A DNA stretch of 40,136 nt from Zoogloea sp. (lineage in GTDB: Bacteria; Pseudomonadota; Gammaproteobacteria; Burkholderiales; Rhodocyclaceae): the NCBI RefSeq assembly GCF_028693495.1, contig NZ_JAQUVG010000018.1, positions 1 through 40,136 on the forward strand, given 5' to 3'. The notes under the pieces are model-generated. The model searched no databases. It was not told the DNA's origin and saw nothing but the letters and a program-made list of their open reading frames with translations. The stretch's first letter is position 1, and the number at the start of each line of letters is the position of its first letter. A program made the translations under genes and the position numbers. This document shows, piece after piece, positions 19,608-27,345 of the stretch.

Positions 19608-20129
19608 ATGTCCCACCGATTTGCCCTGCTGCTCCTGTCGCTGCTGCTTTCCGCCTGCAGCGTGCTGGGCGGTTCTAAAAAGAAAGATGACAGCTACAAG
19701 CTGGAAAGCTTCGCGCCGGACTCTCCCTTCGAGCAGTCTTTCGAGGTGTCGCCTACTTCAGCCTGCGAAGCCGGGAGAAGGGCCCTCCTGAGTCAGGGTT
19801 ACCTGATCGACGAGGCCAGGCCCGAGTTCATCAAGGCCCGCAAGTACTTCCAGCCTGACCGCAGCACCCAGGTGCAGCTCACCTTCAGCCTGTTCTGTCT
19901 GGCGGAGGGGGAGGGAGAAGGTGCAGCGGTCTTTGCCAACGTCCGCCAGATCCGCGAAGAGCTCAAGGCGGGGTCCGCCAGCACCGGCCTGTCGGTGACC
20001 GGCATCGGTTCCCTGTCCCTGCCCTTTGGCGGCAACAGCGAAAGCCTGGTCAAGGTGGGGGAGGAAACCGTCACCGACGCCGAGTTCTATGGACGCTTCT
20101 TTGCGCTGATGCAGTCCTTTATCCGATGA
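19608..20129 (+). CDS. DUF2242 family lipoprotein
   Basis: 173 residues. The ATG at 19608 gives a lipoprotein signal peptide with lipobox LSAC (Cys at residue 17), so the mature protein is probably acylated and membrane anchored. After a Lys-rich linker (GSKKKDD) comes the DUF2242 core, with SPTSACEAGRRALLSQGYLI, then RKYFQPD and ANVRQIREELK. Function is unknown. It sits 43 bases after polA and its stop overlaps the next start by four bases (ATGA at 20126), linking it to the lytic transglycosylase, which fits an envelope role. Confidence 0.85.
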   Translation: MSHRFALLLLSLLLSACSVLGGSKKKDDSYKLESFAPDSPFEQSFEVSPTSACEAGRRALLSQGYLIDEARPEFIKARKYFQPDRSTQVQLTFSLFCLAEGEGEGAAVFANVRQIREELKAGSASTGLSVTGIGSLSLPFGGNSESLVKVGEETVTDAEFYGRFFALMQSFIR

Positions 20130-21373
20130 AGAAATTTCCCTGTCCCGTGAGACCCTCCCGTCCCTTCACTCCGCCCGTCCCGTCCATCCGGCTGGGCATC
20201 CTGGGGCTGCTCGCCGCCGGCCTGGTCCAGGCCGCTGATGTGCCCGATCCGTCCCGCTTCGCCCCCTGTGTCGCCGAGCTCAAGGCCGGCGCGCTGGGCC
20301 GGGGTGTGTCCGCGGCAGGGTATGACCGCCTCACCGCGGGCCTGCAGCCCGACCTGAAGGTGCTGGAGCTGCTCGACTACCAGCCGGAGTTCCGCACGCC
20401 CATCTGGGATTACCTGTCTGGCCTGGTGGATGACGAAAGGGTGGCTGATGGCCAGGGGATGCTGGTCCAGTGGCGGGACACGCTGAATGCCGTTGCCGCC
20501 CGTTATCGTGTGGATCCGGCCACGGTGGTCGCGGTGTGGGGCGTGGAGAGCAACTTCGGGCGCAATTTCGGCAACCGGCCCTTGCTGACTTCCCTGTCCA
20601 CCCTGTCCTGCTATGGCCGTCGCCAGGCGTATTTCCGTGGTGAGTTCTACGACGCGCTCAAGATCGTGGATAACGGCGACGTGAAGGCCGAGCAGATGCT
20701 GGGCTCCTGGGCCGGCGCCTTTGGCCACACCCAGTTCATGCCCTCCACCTTCCTGCGCCTGGCGGTGGACTTCGACGGGGACGGGCGCCGCGATCTGGTG
20801 GGCAGCGTTCCCGATGCCCTGGCCTCCACCGCGAACTTCCTGCGCAAGGCGGGTTGGCGGGAGGAGCAGCCCTGGGGCTACGAGGTCCGGCTGCCAGCTG
20901 GTTTCGACGTGACCGGTGCCGGTCGTCGCAACAAGCAGCCGCTGGCAGAGTGGAGCGCCCGCGGGGTGAGGCGCATCGACGGCACGCCCCTGGAGGGTGA
21001 GGGGAGCGCGGGCCTGTTGCTGCCGGCCGGTCCGAAAGGGCCGGCCTTCCTGGTATTCCGCAATTTCGATGCGCTCTACGCTTACAACGCAGCCGAAAGC
21101 TATGCGCTGGCCATCGCTCACCTGTCCGACCGCTTGCGGGGGGGCGGGCCCTTCCAGACGCCCTGGCCGACCGACGATGCGGGCCTCTCCCGGGCGGAGC
21201 GGCGTGAAGTCCAGGCTCTGCTGCTGGCCCGGGGCCATGCCATTGGAGCCGTCGACGGCATGCTGGGCGATGCCAGCCGTGCCGCCATCCGCAGCGAGCA
21301 GCTGCGCCTCGGCTACAGCGTCGACGGGCGCGCCGGCCAGAAACTTCTGCAAGCCCTGAAGGAGGGGCGCTGA
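20126..21373 (+). CDS. Lytic murein transglycosylase, MltB family, with C-terminal peptidoglycan-binding domain
   Basis: 415 residues. A signal peptide-like region ends at about residue 36 (GLVQAA). The SLT domain covers about residues 45-330; the catalytic Glu is E141 in WGVESNFGRN, with the family-specific GAFGHTQFMPSTF and DFDGDGRRDLVGSVPDALASTANFL segments that mark the MltB/SltB group. A PG_binding_1 domain occupies about 345-410 (LSRAERREVQALLLARG...AIGAVDGMLGD). It cleaves the MurNAc-GlcNAc bond to give 1,6-anhydro products in the periplasm. It is translationally coupled to the DUF2242 lipoprotein gene and followed by queF after three bases. Confidence 0.92.
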   Translation: MKKFPCPVRPSRPFTPPVPSIRLGILGLLAAGLVQAADVPDPSRFAPCVAELKAGALGRGVSAAGYDRLTAGLQPDLKVLELLDYQPEFRTPIWDYLSGLVDDERVADGQGMLVQWRDTLNAVAARYRVDPATVVAVWGVESNFGRNFGNRPLLTSLSTLSCYGRRQAYFRGEFYDALKIVDNGDVKAEQMLGSWAGAFGHTQFMPSTFLRLAVDFDGDGRRDLVGSVPDALASTANFLRKAGWREEQPWGYEVRLPAGFDVTGAGRRNKQPLAEWSARGVRRIDGTPLEGEGSAGLLLPAGPKGPAFLVFRNFDALYAYNAAESYALAIAHLSDRLRGGGPFQTPWPTDDAGLSRAERREVQALLLARGHAIGAVDGMLGDASRAAIRSEQLRLGYSVDGRAGQKLLQALKEGR

Positions 21374-21376
21374 TCC

Positions 21377-22219
21377 ATGAGCATGACTCCTGCCCATCCC
21401 GATGCGTCGCCCCTGGGCAAGCCGGTGGACTACGCCGACCACTACGCTCCCCAGCTGTTGTTTCCCATCGCCCGCCAGGGCAAGCGCGACGAGCTGGGGA
21501 TCGCCTCCGGGCAACTGCCCTTCGTCGGCGAAGATCTCTGGAACGCCTACGAGTTGTCCTGGCTGGATGTCCGGGGCAAGCCGGTGGTGGCGCTGGCCAG
21601 TTTCCGGGTTCCGGCGGATTCCCCTAACCTGATCGAATCCAAGTCCTTCAAGCTCTACCTCAACTCCTTCAACCAGACCCGCGTGGCAGGTGTGCCCGAG
21701 CTGGCGGCTACCCTGGCCCAGGATCTGTCCGCCGCTGCGGGGGCCCAGGTCCAGGTCAGCATCGAGCCCCTGAGTGCCCGGCCCCAGCGCCACATTGCGT
21801 ATCCGGAGGGTGTTCTGCTGGATACCCTGGACATTGAGGTGGACCGCTATGCACCGGCGCCCGAACTGCTCCGTGCGGACGGGGGCCGGCCGGAGGTCAG
21901 CGAAACCCTGTATTCCCACCTGCTCAAGTCCAACTGCCTGGTGACGGGCCAGCCGGACTGGGGCATGGTGGTGGTGCGCTATACCGGTGCCCCCCTGGAT
22001 CGGGAGGGTCTGCTCCGCTACATCATCTCCTTTCGTCAGCACAATGAGTTCCACGAGCAGTGTGTGGAACGGATCTATACCGACCTCCTGCGCCAGTGCC
22101 AGCCCCGGGAGCTCACCGTGTGGGCCCGCTACACCCGGCGCGGCGGGCTGGACATCAACCCCTGTCGTCGCACGCCGGGTCTTCCGGCGCCGGTGCAGGT
22201 GGGGGAGGTGAGGCAGTGA
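21377..22219 (+). CDS. queF: NADPH-dependent 7-cyano-7-deazaguanine reductase, long (bimodular) form
   Basis: 280 residues, the length of the two-module QueF of proteobacteria. The NADPH-binding [16 protein letters not shown] motif is in the N-terminal half, and the catalytic Cys is C187 in [14 protein letters not shown], which forms the covalent thioimide with preQ0. The second-half [19 protein letters not shown] segment is also diagnostic. The enzyme reduces the nitrile of preQ0 to preQ1 for queuosine in tRNA. The stop overlaps the murB GTG start (GTGA), so the two are coupled although their pathways are unrelated. Confidence 0.96.
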   Translation: MSMTPAHPDASPLGKPVDYADHYAPQLLFPIARQGKRDELGIASGQLPFVGEDLWNAYELSWLDVRGKPVVALASFRVPADSPNLIESKSFKLYLNSFNQTRVAGVPELAATLAQDLSAAAGAQVQVSIEPLSARPQRHIAYPEGVLLDTLDIEVDRYAPAPELLRADGGRPEVSETLYSHLLKSNCLVTGQPDWGMVVVRYTGAPLDREGLLRYIISFRQHNEFHEQCVERIYTDLLRQCQPRELTVWARYTRRGGLDINPCRRTPGLPAPVQVGEVRQ

Positions 22220-23253
22220 CGACCGGTGTCGCGCCGCTCCTCAGGCCCGATGTTTCCCTCGATGCCCTTAACACCCTGCGTCTGCCGGCCCGGGCTGCCT
22301 GGTTCGCCCGGGTCGACCACGCGGACGCCTTGCGCACAGTCCTGGAAGACCCCCGGGTGGCCGGCCTGCCCCGGCTGGTGATCGGGGGTGGTTCCAATCT
22401 GGTGCTTACCGGGGATTTTCCGGGTCTGGTGCTGCAGGTGGCCTTCCATGGCCGCAGTCGGGTGCAGGAGGATGCGGAGGCCTTCTTCGTCCGCGCCGGC
22501 GGCGGTGAACACTGGCATGACTTCGTGCGCTGGACGCTGGAGATGGGCTGGCCGGGTCTGGAGAACCTGTCCCTCATCCCCGGCACCGTCGGTGCTGCGC
22601 CGGTGCAGAACATCGGCGCCTACGGGCTGGAGATGGCAGAGCATTTCTACAGCCTGCGGGCCTACGATCTGGAGACGGGCAAGACCGTGGGCTTCGACCG
22701 GCGGGACTGTGCCTTTGGCTATCGGGACAGCTTTTTCAAGCAGGCCGGGGCGGGCCGCTTCCTGATTGCCGCCGTCACCTTCCGCCTGCCCAAGGCCTGG
22801 AAGCCCAATGCCGGCTATGCGGACGTCGCCCGGGAGCTTGATGTCCAGGGGATTGCCCACCCCACCCCCCTGCAGATCTCCGATGCGGTGATCGCCGTGC
22901 GCCGGCGCAAGTTGCCCGACCCTGCGGAAATCGGCAATGCGGGCAGCTTCTTCAAGAATCCAGTGGTGGAGGCCTCCGTGCACGCCCGCCTCCTTGTCCG
23001 TCACCCGGAGATGCCCTCCTATCCCCAGCCGGATGGGCGTGCCAAGCTGGCGGCGGGGTGGCTGATCGATCAGGCCGGCTGGAAGGGCCGCCGCCTGGGG
23101 TCGGTGGGGTGCTACGAGCGCCAGGCGCTGGTGCTGGTGAATCACGGCGGGGCGACCGGCGCCGACGTACTGGCCACCTGCCATGCCATACAGGCCGATG
23201 TGCAGGCCCGTTTTGGCGTTGCTCTGGAGCCGGAGCCCGTCTTCGTACCCTGA
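22216..23253 (+). CDS. murB: UDP-N-acetylenolpyruvoylglucosamine reductase
   Basis: 345 residues, type I MurB. The GTG at 22216 overlaps the queF stop; the open frame continues upstream inside queF but has no family similarity there. FAD-binding segments include [15 protein letters not shown] at the N-terminus, [18 protein letters not shown], and the [20 protein letters not shown] loop. Catalytic residues lie in YRDSFFK and in [11 protein letters not shown], where the Ser is the proton donor. MurB reduces enolpyruvyl-UDP-GlcNAc to UDP-MurNAc in the cytoplasm, the second step of peptidoglycan precursor synthesis. A spacing of 127 bases separates it from dctA. Confidence 0.97.
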   Translation: MTTGVAPLLRPDVSLDALNTLRLPARAAWFARVDHADALRTVLEDPRVAGLPRLVIGGGSNLVLTGDFPGLVLQVAFHGRSRVQEDAEAFFVRAGGGEHWHDFVRWTLEMGWPGLENLSLIPGTVGAAPVQNIGAYGLEMAEHFYSLRAYDLETGKTVGFDRRDCAFGYRDSFFKQAGAGRFLIAAVTFRLPKAWKPNAGYADVARELDVQGIAHPTPLQISDAVIAVRRRKLPDPAEIGNAGSFFKNPVVEASVHARLLVRHPEMPSYPQPDGRAKLAAGWLIDQAGWKGRRLGSVGCYERQALVLVNHGGATGADVLATCHAIQADVQARFGVALEPEPVFVP

Positions 23254-23280
23254 AACGGCGTCTCCGGCATGTCGGTTTTC

Positions 23281-23316
23281 CACAATAGGGTGGGCCACAA
23301 TGGGGGACTACACAAT
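23281..23316 (+). repeat. Three CACAAT direct repeats with exact 15-base period, upstream of dctA
   Basis: CACAAT begins at 23281, 23296 and 23311, giving a strict 15-base spacing; the first two copies extend to CCACAAT plus a following G-run. They lie 65-100 bases ahead of the dctA start in the murB-dctA gap, a plausible position for regulator binding. Confidence 0.6.
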
Positions 23317-23380
23317 TTCCGGCGGTGCTGTCCGGGGCTAAGGTGCGCATCTCGTTGCACAAGACCGGAGAAAAATCGCC

Positions 23381-24703
23381 ATGAAGAAGCCGTTCTACAA
23401 AGTGTTGTACGTACAGGTCCTGTTCGCCATCGTTTGCGGCGTGCTGCTGGGGTATTTCGAGCCCAGGCTGGGGGTGGATCTGAAGCCCCTGGGTGACGGT
23501 TTCATCAAGCTGGTGAAGATGATCATCGCCCCGGTGATCTTCTGTACCGTGGTGCACGGCATCGCCGGCATGCAGGACATGAAGAAGGTTGGCCGGGTGG
23601 GCGGCAAGGCCCTGCTGTACTTTGAGGTCGTGTCCACCCTGGCCCTGGCCATCGGGCTGGTGGTGGCCAACGTGGCCCAGCCTGGGGCCGGCTTCAACGC
23701 CGACGTGAGCACCCTGGACACCAAGGCCATCGAGGGCTACACCGCCAAGGCTCACGCCCAGAGCACCACCGAGTTCGTGCTCGGCATCATTCCGGCCACC
23801 TTCGTCGATGCCTTCGCCAAGGGCGACATCCTGCAGGTGCTGCTGCTGGCCATCCTGTTCGGCTTCTCCCTGGCCGCCATGGGTGACAAGGGCAAGCCGG
23901 TGTTCGACTTCGTGGAGCAAATCTCCCACGTGATGTTCGGCATCGTCAATACGGTGATGAAGCTCGCTCCCCTGGGTGCCTTCGGTGCCATGGCCTTCAC
24001 CATCGGCAAGTACGGTGTGGCCTCCCTGGTGCCCATGGCCAAGCTGATGGGGGCCTTCTACCTCACCTGCGGCCTGTTCGTGTTCATCGTGCTGGGCGCC
24101 ATTGCCCGCTACACCGGCTTCTCCATCGTCAAATTCATCAAGTACATCCGTGAAGAGTTGCTGATCGTGCTGGGCACCAGCTCCTCCGAGTCGGCCCTGC
24201 CCAAGCTCATGCACAAGCTCGAGAAGATGGGCTGCAGCCGCTCCGTGGTGGGCCTGGTGGTGCCCACCGGCTACTCCTTCAACCTGGATGGCACCAACAT
24301 TTACATGACCATGGCGGCTCTGTTCATTGCCCAGGCCACCAACACCGACCTGACCCTGGGTCAGCAGCTGACCATTCTGGTGGTGGCGATGCTCACCTCC
24401 AAGGGCGCCAGCGGCATCACCGGCGCCGGCTTCATCACCCTGGCCTCGACCCTGGCGGTGGTGCCCACCATCCCGGTGGCCGGCATGGCCCTGATCCTGG
24501 GCATCGACCGCTTCATGAGCGAGGCCCGCGCCCTGACCAACATCACCGGCAATGCCGTTGCCACCGTGGTCATCTCCGCCTCTGAGAATGAATTGGACCG
24601 GGAGCGCATGGCCCTGGCCCTGGACGGCAAGCTGGATGAGGAGGTGGCCGCCGTACCGGAGCTGCCTGCCATCGACCCGGAGCCCGCGCTCGCCGTGCGT
24701 TGA
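23381..24703 (+). CDS. dctA: C4-dicarboxylate/proton symporter DctA
   Basis: 440 residues, an SDF-family (DAACS) carrier with eight transmembrane helices and two re-entrant hairpins. Diagnostic segments are the Ser-rich hairpin [14 protein letters not shown], the helix-7 [17 protein letters not shown] motif, and [17 protein letters not shown] in the second hairpin, followed by [22 protein letters not shown]. It imports succinate, fumarate, malate and related acids with protons in the inner membrane. The start follows GGAG at about eight bases. The N-terminal [17 protein letters not shown] is like that of E. coli DctA. The C-terminus is slightly longer than in E. coli and acidic. Confidence 0.96.
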   Translation: MKKPFYKVLYVQVLFAIVCGVLLGYFEPRLGVDLKPLGDGFIKLVKMIIAPVIFCTVVHGIAGMQDMKKVGRVGGKALLYFEVVSTLALAIGLVVANVAQPGAGFNADVSTLDTKAIEGYTAKAHAQSTTEFVLGIIPATFVDAFAKGDILQVLLLAILFGFSLAAMGDKGKPVFDFVEQISHVMFGIVNTVMKLAPLGAFGAMAFTIGKYGVASLVPMAKLMGAFYLTCGLFVFIVLGAIARYTGFSIVKFIKYIREELLIVLGTSSSESALPKLMHKLEKMGCSRSVVGLVVPTGYSFNLDGTNIYMTMAALFIAQATNTDLTLGQQLTILVVAMLTSKGASGITGAGFITLASTLAVVPTIPVAGMALILGIDRFMSEARALTNITGNAVATVVISASENELDRERMALALDGKLDEEVAAVPELPAIDPEPALAVR

Positions 24704-24718
24704 GTCTTGAGCGTCGTC

Positions 24719-24745
24719 GGAGATCAATAAATAATATTGATCTCC
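24719..24745. terminator. 11-bp perfect palindrome after dctA, overlapping the tRNA-Leu promoter
   Basis: Arms 24719-24729 and 24735-24745 are perfect reverse complements with a 5-base AATAA loop, 15 bases after the dctA stop. No U-tract follows on either strand. The right arm contains the TTGATC used as -35 of the tRNA promoter, so it could act as a terminator-like mRNA end, as an operator, or both. Confidence 0.55.
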
Positions 24746-24765
24746 CCGGTGAGCTCCGCTATAAT
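24737..24765 (+). promoter_or_regulatory. Sigma-70 promoter of tRNA-Leu
   Basis: TTGATC at 24737-24742 and a perfect TATAAT at 24760-24765 are separated by 17 bases. The tRNA begins 14 bases after the -10, giving a leader of only about eight bases. This is the best-formed promoter in the window. Confidence 0.8.
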
Positions 24766-24779
24766 TCTGCCTCCCCCGT

Positions 24780-24864
24780 GCCTTGGTGGTGAAATTGGTA
24801 GACACGCTATCTTGAGGGGGTAGTGACGCAAGTCGTGCGAGTTCGAGTCTCGCCCAAGGCACCA
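24780..24864 (+). tRNA. tRNA-Leu, anticodon GAG
   Basis: 85 nucleotides with encoded CCA. Acceptor arms are GCCTTGG and CCAAGGC; the anticodon stem is CTATC paired with GGTAG around loop TTGAGGG, giving anticodon GAG that reads CUC and CUU. The extended variable arm TGACGCAAGTCGT is the class II mark of leucine tRNAs, and the T arm is GCGAGTTCGAGTCTCGC. It has its own promoter and terminator and stands alone. No duplicated 3' end is visible nearby, so I see no integrated element here. Confidence 0.97.
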
Positions 24865-24865
24865 T

Positions 24866-24932
24866 GAACACTTCCGAAGTGTTCCAGATCAGGCCGGAAA
24901 GCCCAGAGAAATCAAGGGTTCCGGCCTTTTTT
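24866..24932 (+). terminator. Intrinsic terminator of tRNA-Leu with an upstream small hairpin
   Basis: An 8-bp hairpin (24866-24873 with 24877-24884) starts two bases after the CCA. Then arms 24891-24899 and 24919-24927 (AGGCCGGAA with its complement) are followed by a run of T, a Rho-independent terminator with a 19-base loop. 24933-25039 contains no feature I can support. Confidence 0.8.
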
Positions 24933-25039
24933 GCGTCTATAGCGTTCCGGGGTGTTCCATTGCAAGGGCGCGATACCCGAGAGCACGCCCCGCAAGCTGG
25001 ATTCCGGCTGGCAGTGTGCGGCGGGCGGTCGCGGACGAC

Positions 25040-25345
25040 TCAAGACAGGGCCTTCAGGAAGGCCTTCCGGGCCTCCTCCAGCCGGGCTTTGTCGAAGCTT
25101 TCGGTGAGGCTCAGGGCGATGCCGTGGTAACGCTCGAAGGCGGCCAGGGCTGCACTCAAGGCTACCTGGCGCTCCTCGATGGGCGGTGGCGGTGGCGTGT
25201 GACCATCGGCAGGATGGAGTACGGCGTAGCGGGGGATCATCCGCGAGCAGCCGCTGGCCGATACGGCGGTGATGGGTCCGGTCTTGGTGTAGGTCTCGCC
25301 TTCGTATTCGAAGCGGGCGCCGATGGGGAGCAGGTTGATCTTCAT
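25040..25345 (-). CDS. Small protein of unknown function
   Basis: 101 residues, no signal peptide. The N-terminal half, GARFEYEGETYTKTGP then GCSRMIPRYAVLHP, looks like a small beta-rich fold and has a regular pattern of G, Y and F residues; a PPPPP linker at about residues 51-55 leads to a helical C-terminal half. I do not recognise the family. The start follows an unclear ribosome site. It is 40 bases downstream of the radical SAM gene on the same strand and could be cotranscribed with it. The coding call rests on position, codon pattern and protein-like composition. Confidence 0.6.
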   Translation of the reverse strand: MKINLLPIGARFEYEGETYTKTGPITAVSASGCSRMIPRYAVLHPADGHTPPPPPIEERQVALSAALAAFERYHGIALSLTESFDKARLEEARKAFLKALS

Positions 25346-25385
25346 GGCTGTGGCGACTGGGGGGCGGGAGGGCGTCGGGTGAGGT

Positions 25386-27290
25386 TCAGCAGCCCAGCGC
25401 CCGGGCGATGAAGTTGCGTGGCACCCGGGGCCGGGGCACCTTGATGTCGAACCAGCGGCGTACGTCCTCCTCCAGGCCGATGCCGTGCATGTAGTTGTAG
25501 AGGGCCTTGTTGAGGCCGGCGCCTAGGGTGTCGTGGTCCACCCCGGTGGGGTCGATGAAGCCCACGTCATTCTTGGCGAAGCTGATCGGTGGCAGGGGCT
25601 TGAGTTTCACCCCGTATTCGGCGGGGTTCTGGCCCACCGGCGAGTGCACGGTGCACACGAAGCGGTGAAAGAAGCCGGACTGGATGCAGCCGGCTTCGAA
25701 CAGCTGGCGCACGTATTCGAGGGCGTCTACGGTGTCCTGCACCGTCTGGGTGGGAAAGCCGTACATCAGGTAGGCGTGCACCAGGATGCCGGCATCGGAG
25801 AAGCCCTTGGTGACGCGGGCCACCTGGTCCACCGAGACCCCTTTCTTCATCAGCTTGAGGAGCCGGTCGGAAGCTACCTCCAGTCCGCCGGAAATGGCGA
25901 TGCAGCCGCTATCGGCGAGCTGCTGGCAGAGTTCCGGGGTGAAGGATTTTTCAAAACGGATGTTGCCCCACCACGAAATGGCGGTCTGGCGACGCTCCAG
26001 TTCCTCTGCCAGGGCACGCAGCATCTTGGGGGGGGCGGCCTCGTCCACGAAATGGAAGCCGGTCTGCCCGGTTTCGGCGACGATGGCCTGGATGCGGTCC
26101 ACCAGCACCTCGGCGCTGGCCGCGTCGTAGCGGCCGATGTAGTCGAGGCTCACGTCGCAGAAGCTGCATTTCTTCCAGTAGCAGCCGTGGGCCACGGTGA
26201 GCTTGTTCCAGCGCCCGTCGGACCACAGCCGGTGCATGGGGTTGAGCATGTCGAGGATCGACAGGTAGCCCTCCAGCGGCAGGCCATCCCAGGTAGGGGT
26301 GCCCACCTCGGCAAAGGGGATGTCCGCTTCGGCCAGGTTGATGTAGCGCACCTGGCCTTGCTCGCGCAGGTAGGTGCGGACCAGGCGTGACGTGCCGCGC
26401 CTGCCGTCCAGGTGTTCCAGCAGGGCCAGCAGGGGGCGCTCGCCGTCGTCCAGCGTGATGTAGTTGAAGTAATCGAAGACCCGGGGCTCGGTGAGCTCCC
26501 GCAGCTCGGTGTTCACGAAGCCGCCACCCAGCACCGTGACGATGTCGGGGTAGTGCTGACGGAGGGTCTGGGCGATGCGGAAGGCCGCATACACCGAGCC
26601 GGGGAAGGGCACCGAGAGCAGCACCACCTGGGGGCGTTCCCGTTCGATGGTGTCCCGGGTCAGCCGTGCCAGGGTGTCGTCCACCAGGGTCGGAGGGGCG
26701 GCCAGGGCGCTGGCCAGAGGCTCGAAGGTGGGCTGGGCCATGGCCAGGGATTCAGCGTAGCGCACGAACTCGAAGCGCGGGTCGGCGGCCTCGCGCAGCA
26801 CGTCGGCCAGGTCGTTGAGGTAGAGCGTCGCCAGGTGACGGGCCTTGTCCTGCACGCCCAGGGCGCCGAAGGCCCATGCCAGGGGATCTCCGCCGTCCGG
26901 GTCGTAATACACGTCGAGGGACGAAAAGCGGGGGCCTTCCGGGAGGAAGGCGCGGCTGGCGATGCGGTGGGCGAGGGTCGGGTCGCGGCCCTGCAGGAAG
27001 GCGATTGCCGGGCCTACGCTGGCCCGGTAGCGCGGGAAGGCGCCATCGAAGGCGTGCAGGGTGGCGGAGCGCTGTTTGCCCGGCAGGGCGTGCACCCGCT
27101 GGCGCAAGGCATCCAGGCCGGCAGGAGAAAACAGTTCCAGCACCAGCCGCAGGGCCAGGTCGTCCTGGCGGGCATCCACCCCCCGGCTGCGCAGGAAGCC
27201 GGTGAGATAGGCGGTGGAAGGGTAGGGCGTGTTGAGCTGGGTCATCGGTGGGATGAGCGACAGCACACGGCGGCCGGGGCTTGCAGTCAT
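25386..27290 (-). CDS. Radical SAM protein with B12-binding-like N-terminal domain and CX4CX2C cluster motif
   Basis: 634 residues. Residues about 10-290 resemble the Rossmann B12-binding domain of this superfamily (VVLLSVPFPGSVYAAFRIAQ, then VLGGGFVNTELREL), but no DxHxxG cobalamin His motif is visible, so cobalamin may not be bound. The radical SAM barrel starts at HGCYWKKCSFCD, with cysteines C370, C375 and C378. This is CX4CX2C rather than the usual CX3CX2C. GNIRFEKSFTPELC, ISGGLEVASDRLLKLMKKG and YLMYGFPTQT are further barrel motifs. The C-terminus ends in VPRPRVPRNFIARAL. The product and substrate are unknown. It lies downstream of the globin-cyclase gene on the same strand with a 55-base gap. 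Confidence 0.85.
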   Translation of the reverse strand: MTASPGRRVLSLIPPMTQLNTPYPSTAYLTGFLRSRGVDARQDDLALRLVLELFSPAGLDALRQRVHALPGKQRSATLHAFDGAFPRYRASVGPAIAFLQGRDPTLAHRIASRAFLPEGPRFSSLDVYYDPDGGDPLAWAFGALGVQDKARHLATLYLNDLADVLREAADPRFEFVRYAESLAMAQPTFEPLASALAAPPTLVDDTLARLTRDTIERERPQVVLLSVPFPGSVYAAFRIAQTLRQHYPDIVTVLGGGFVNTELRELTEPRVFDYFNYITLDDGERPLLALLEHLDGRRGTSRLVRTYLREQGQVRYINLAEADIPFAEVGTPTWDGLPLEGYLSILDMLNPMHRLWSDGRWNKLTVAHGCYWKKCSFCDVSLDYIGRYDAASAEVLVDRIQAIVAETGQTGFHFVDEAAPPKMLRALAEELERRQTAISWWGNIRFEKSFTPELCQQLADSGCIAISGGLEVASDRLLKLMKKGVSVDQVARVTKGFSDAGILVHAYLMYGFPTQTVQDTVDALEYVRQLFEAGCIQSGFFHRFVCTVHSPVGQNPAEYGVKLKPLPPISFAKNDVGFIDPTGVDHDTLGAGLNKALYNYMHGIGLEEDVRRWFDIKVPRPRVPRNFIARALGC

Positions 27291-27345
27291 GGCGGAAACC
27301 GGGCTGGGACCCGGGTGAGGCAGGATGGGATGAGGCCCGATGATA

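Noticed and set aside
16961-19609. 882-codon open frame antisense to polA
   Set aside because: It mirrors polA codons in a GC-rich genome, is rich in low-information residues (G, H, Q, L) and has no recognisable domain; polA on the plus strand is certain.
23340-23362. Sigma-54 type promoter for dctA (GG ... TTGCA)
   Set aside because: A GGTGC and a TTGCA are present, but the spacing between GG and GC is 13 bases rather than the required 10.
22952-24871. 639-codon minus-strand frame across murB, dctA and the tRNA
   Set aside because: It crosses three real features, including a tRNA, and its protein is His/Gly/Gln-rich shadow sequence.
24780-25039. Prophage or island attachment site at tRNA-Leu
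   Set aside because: No repeat of the tRNA 3' end, no integrase and no composition shift follow; the tRNA has a normal terminator.
24864-25130. Plus-strand 88-codon frame starting at the tRNA 3' end
   Set aside because: It runs through the tRNA terminator and has no ribosome site; the minus-strand small gene is the better reading.
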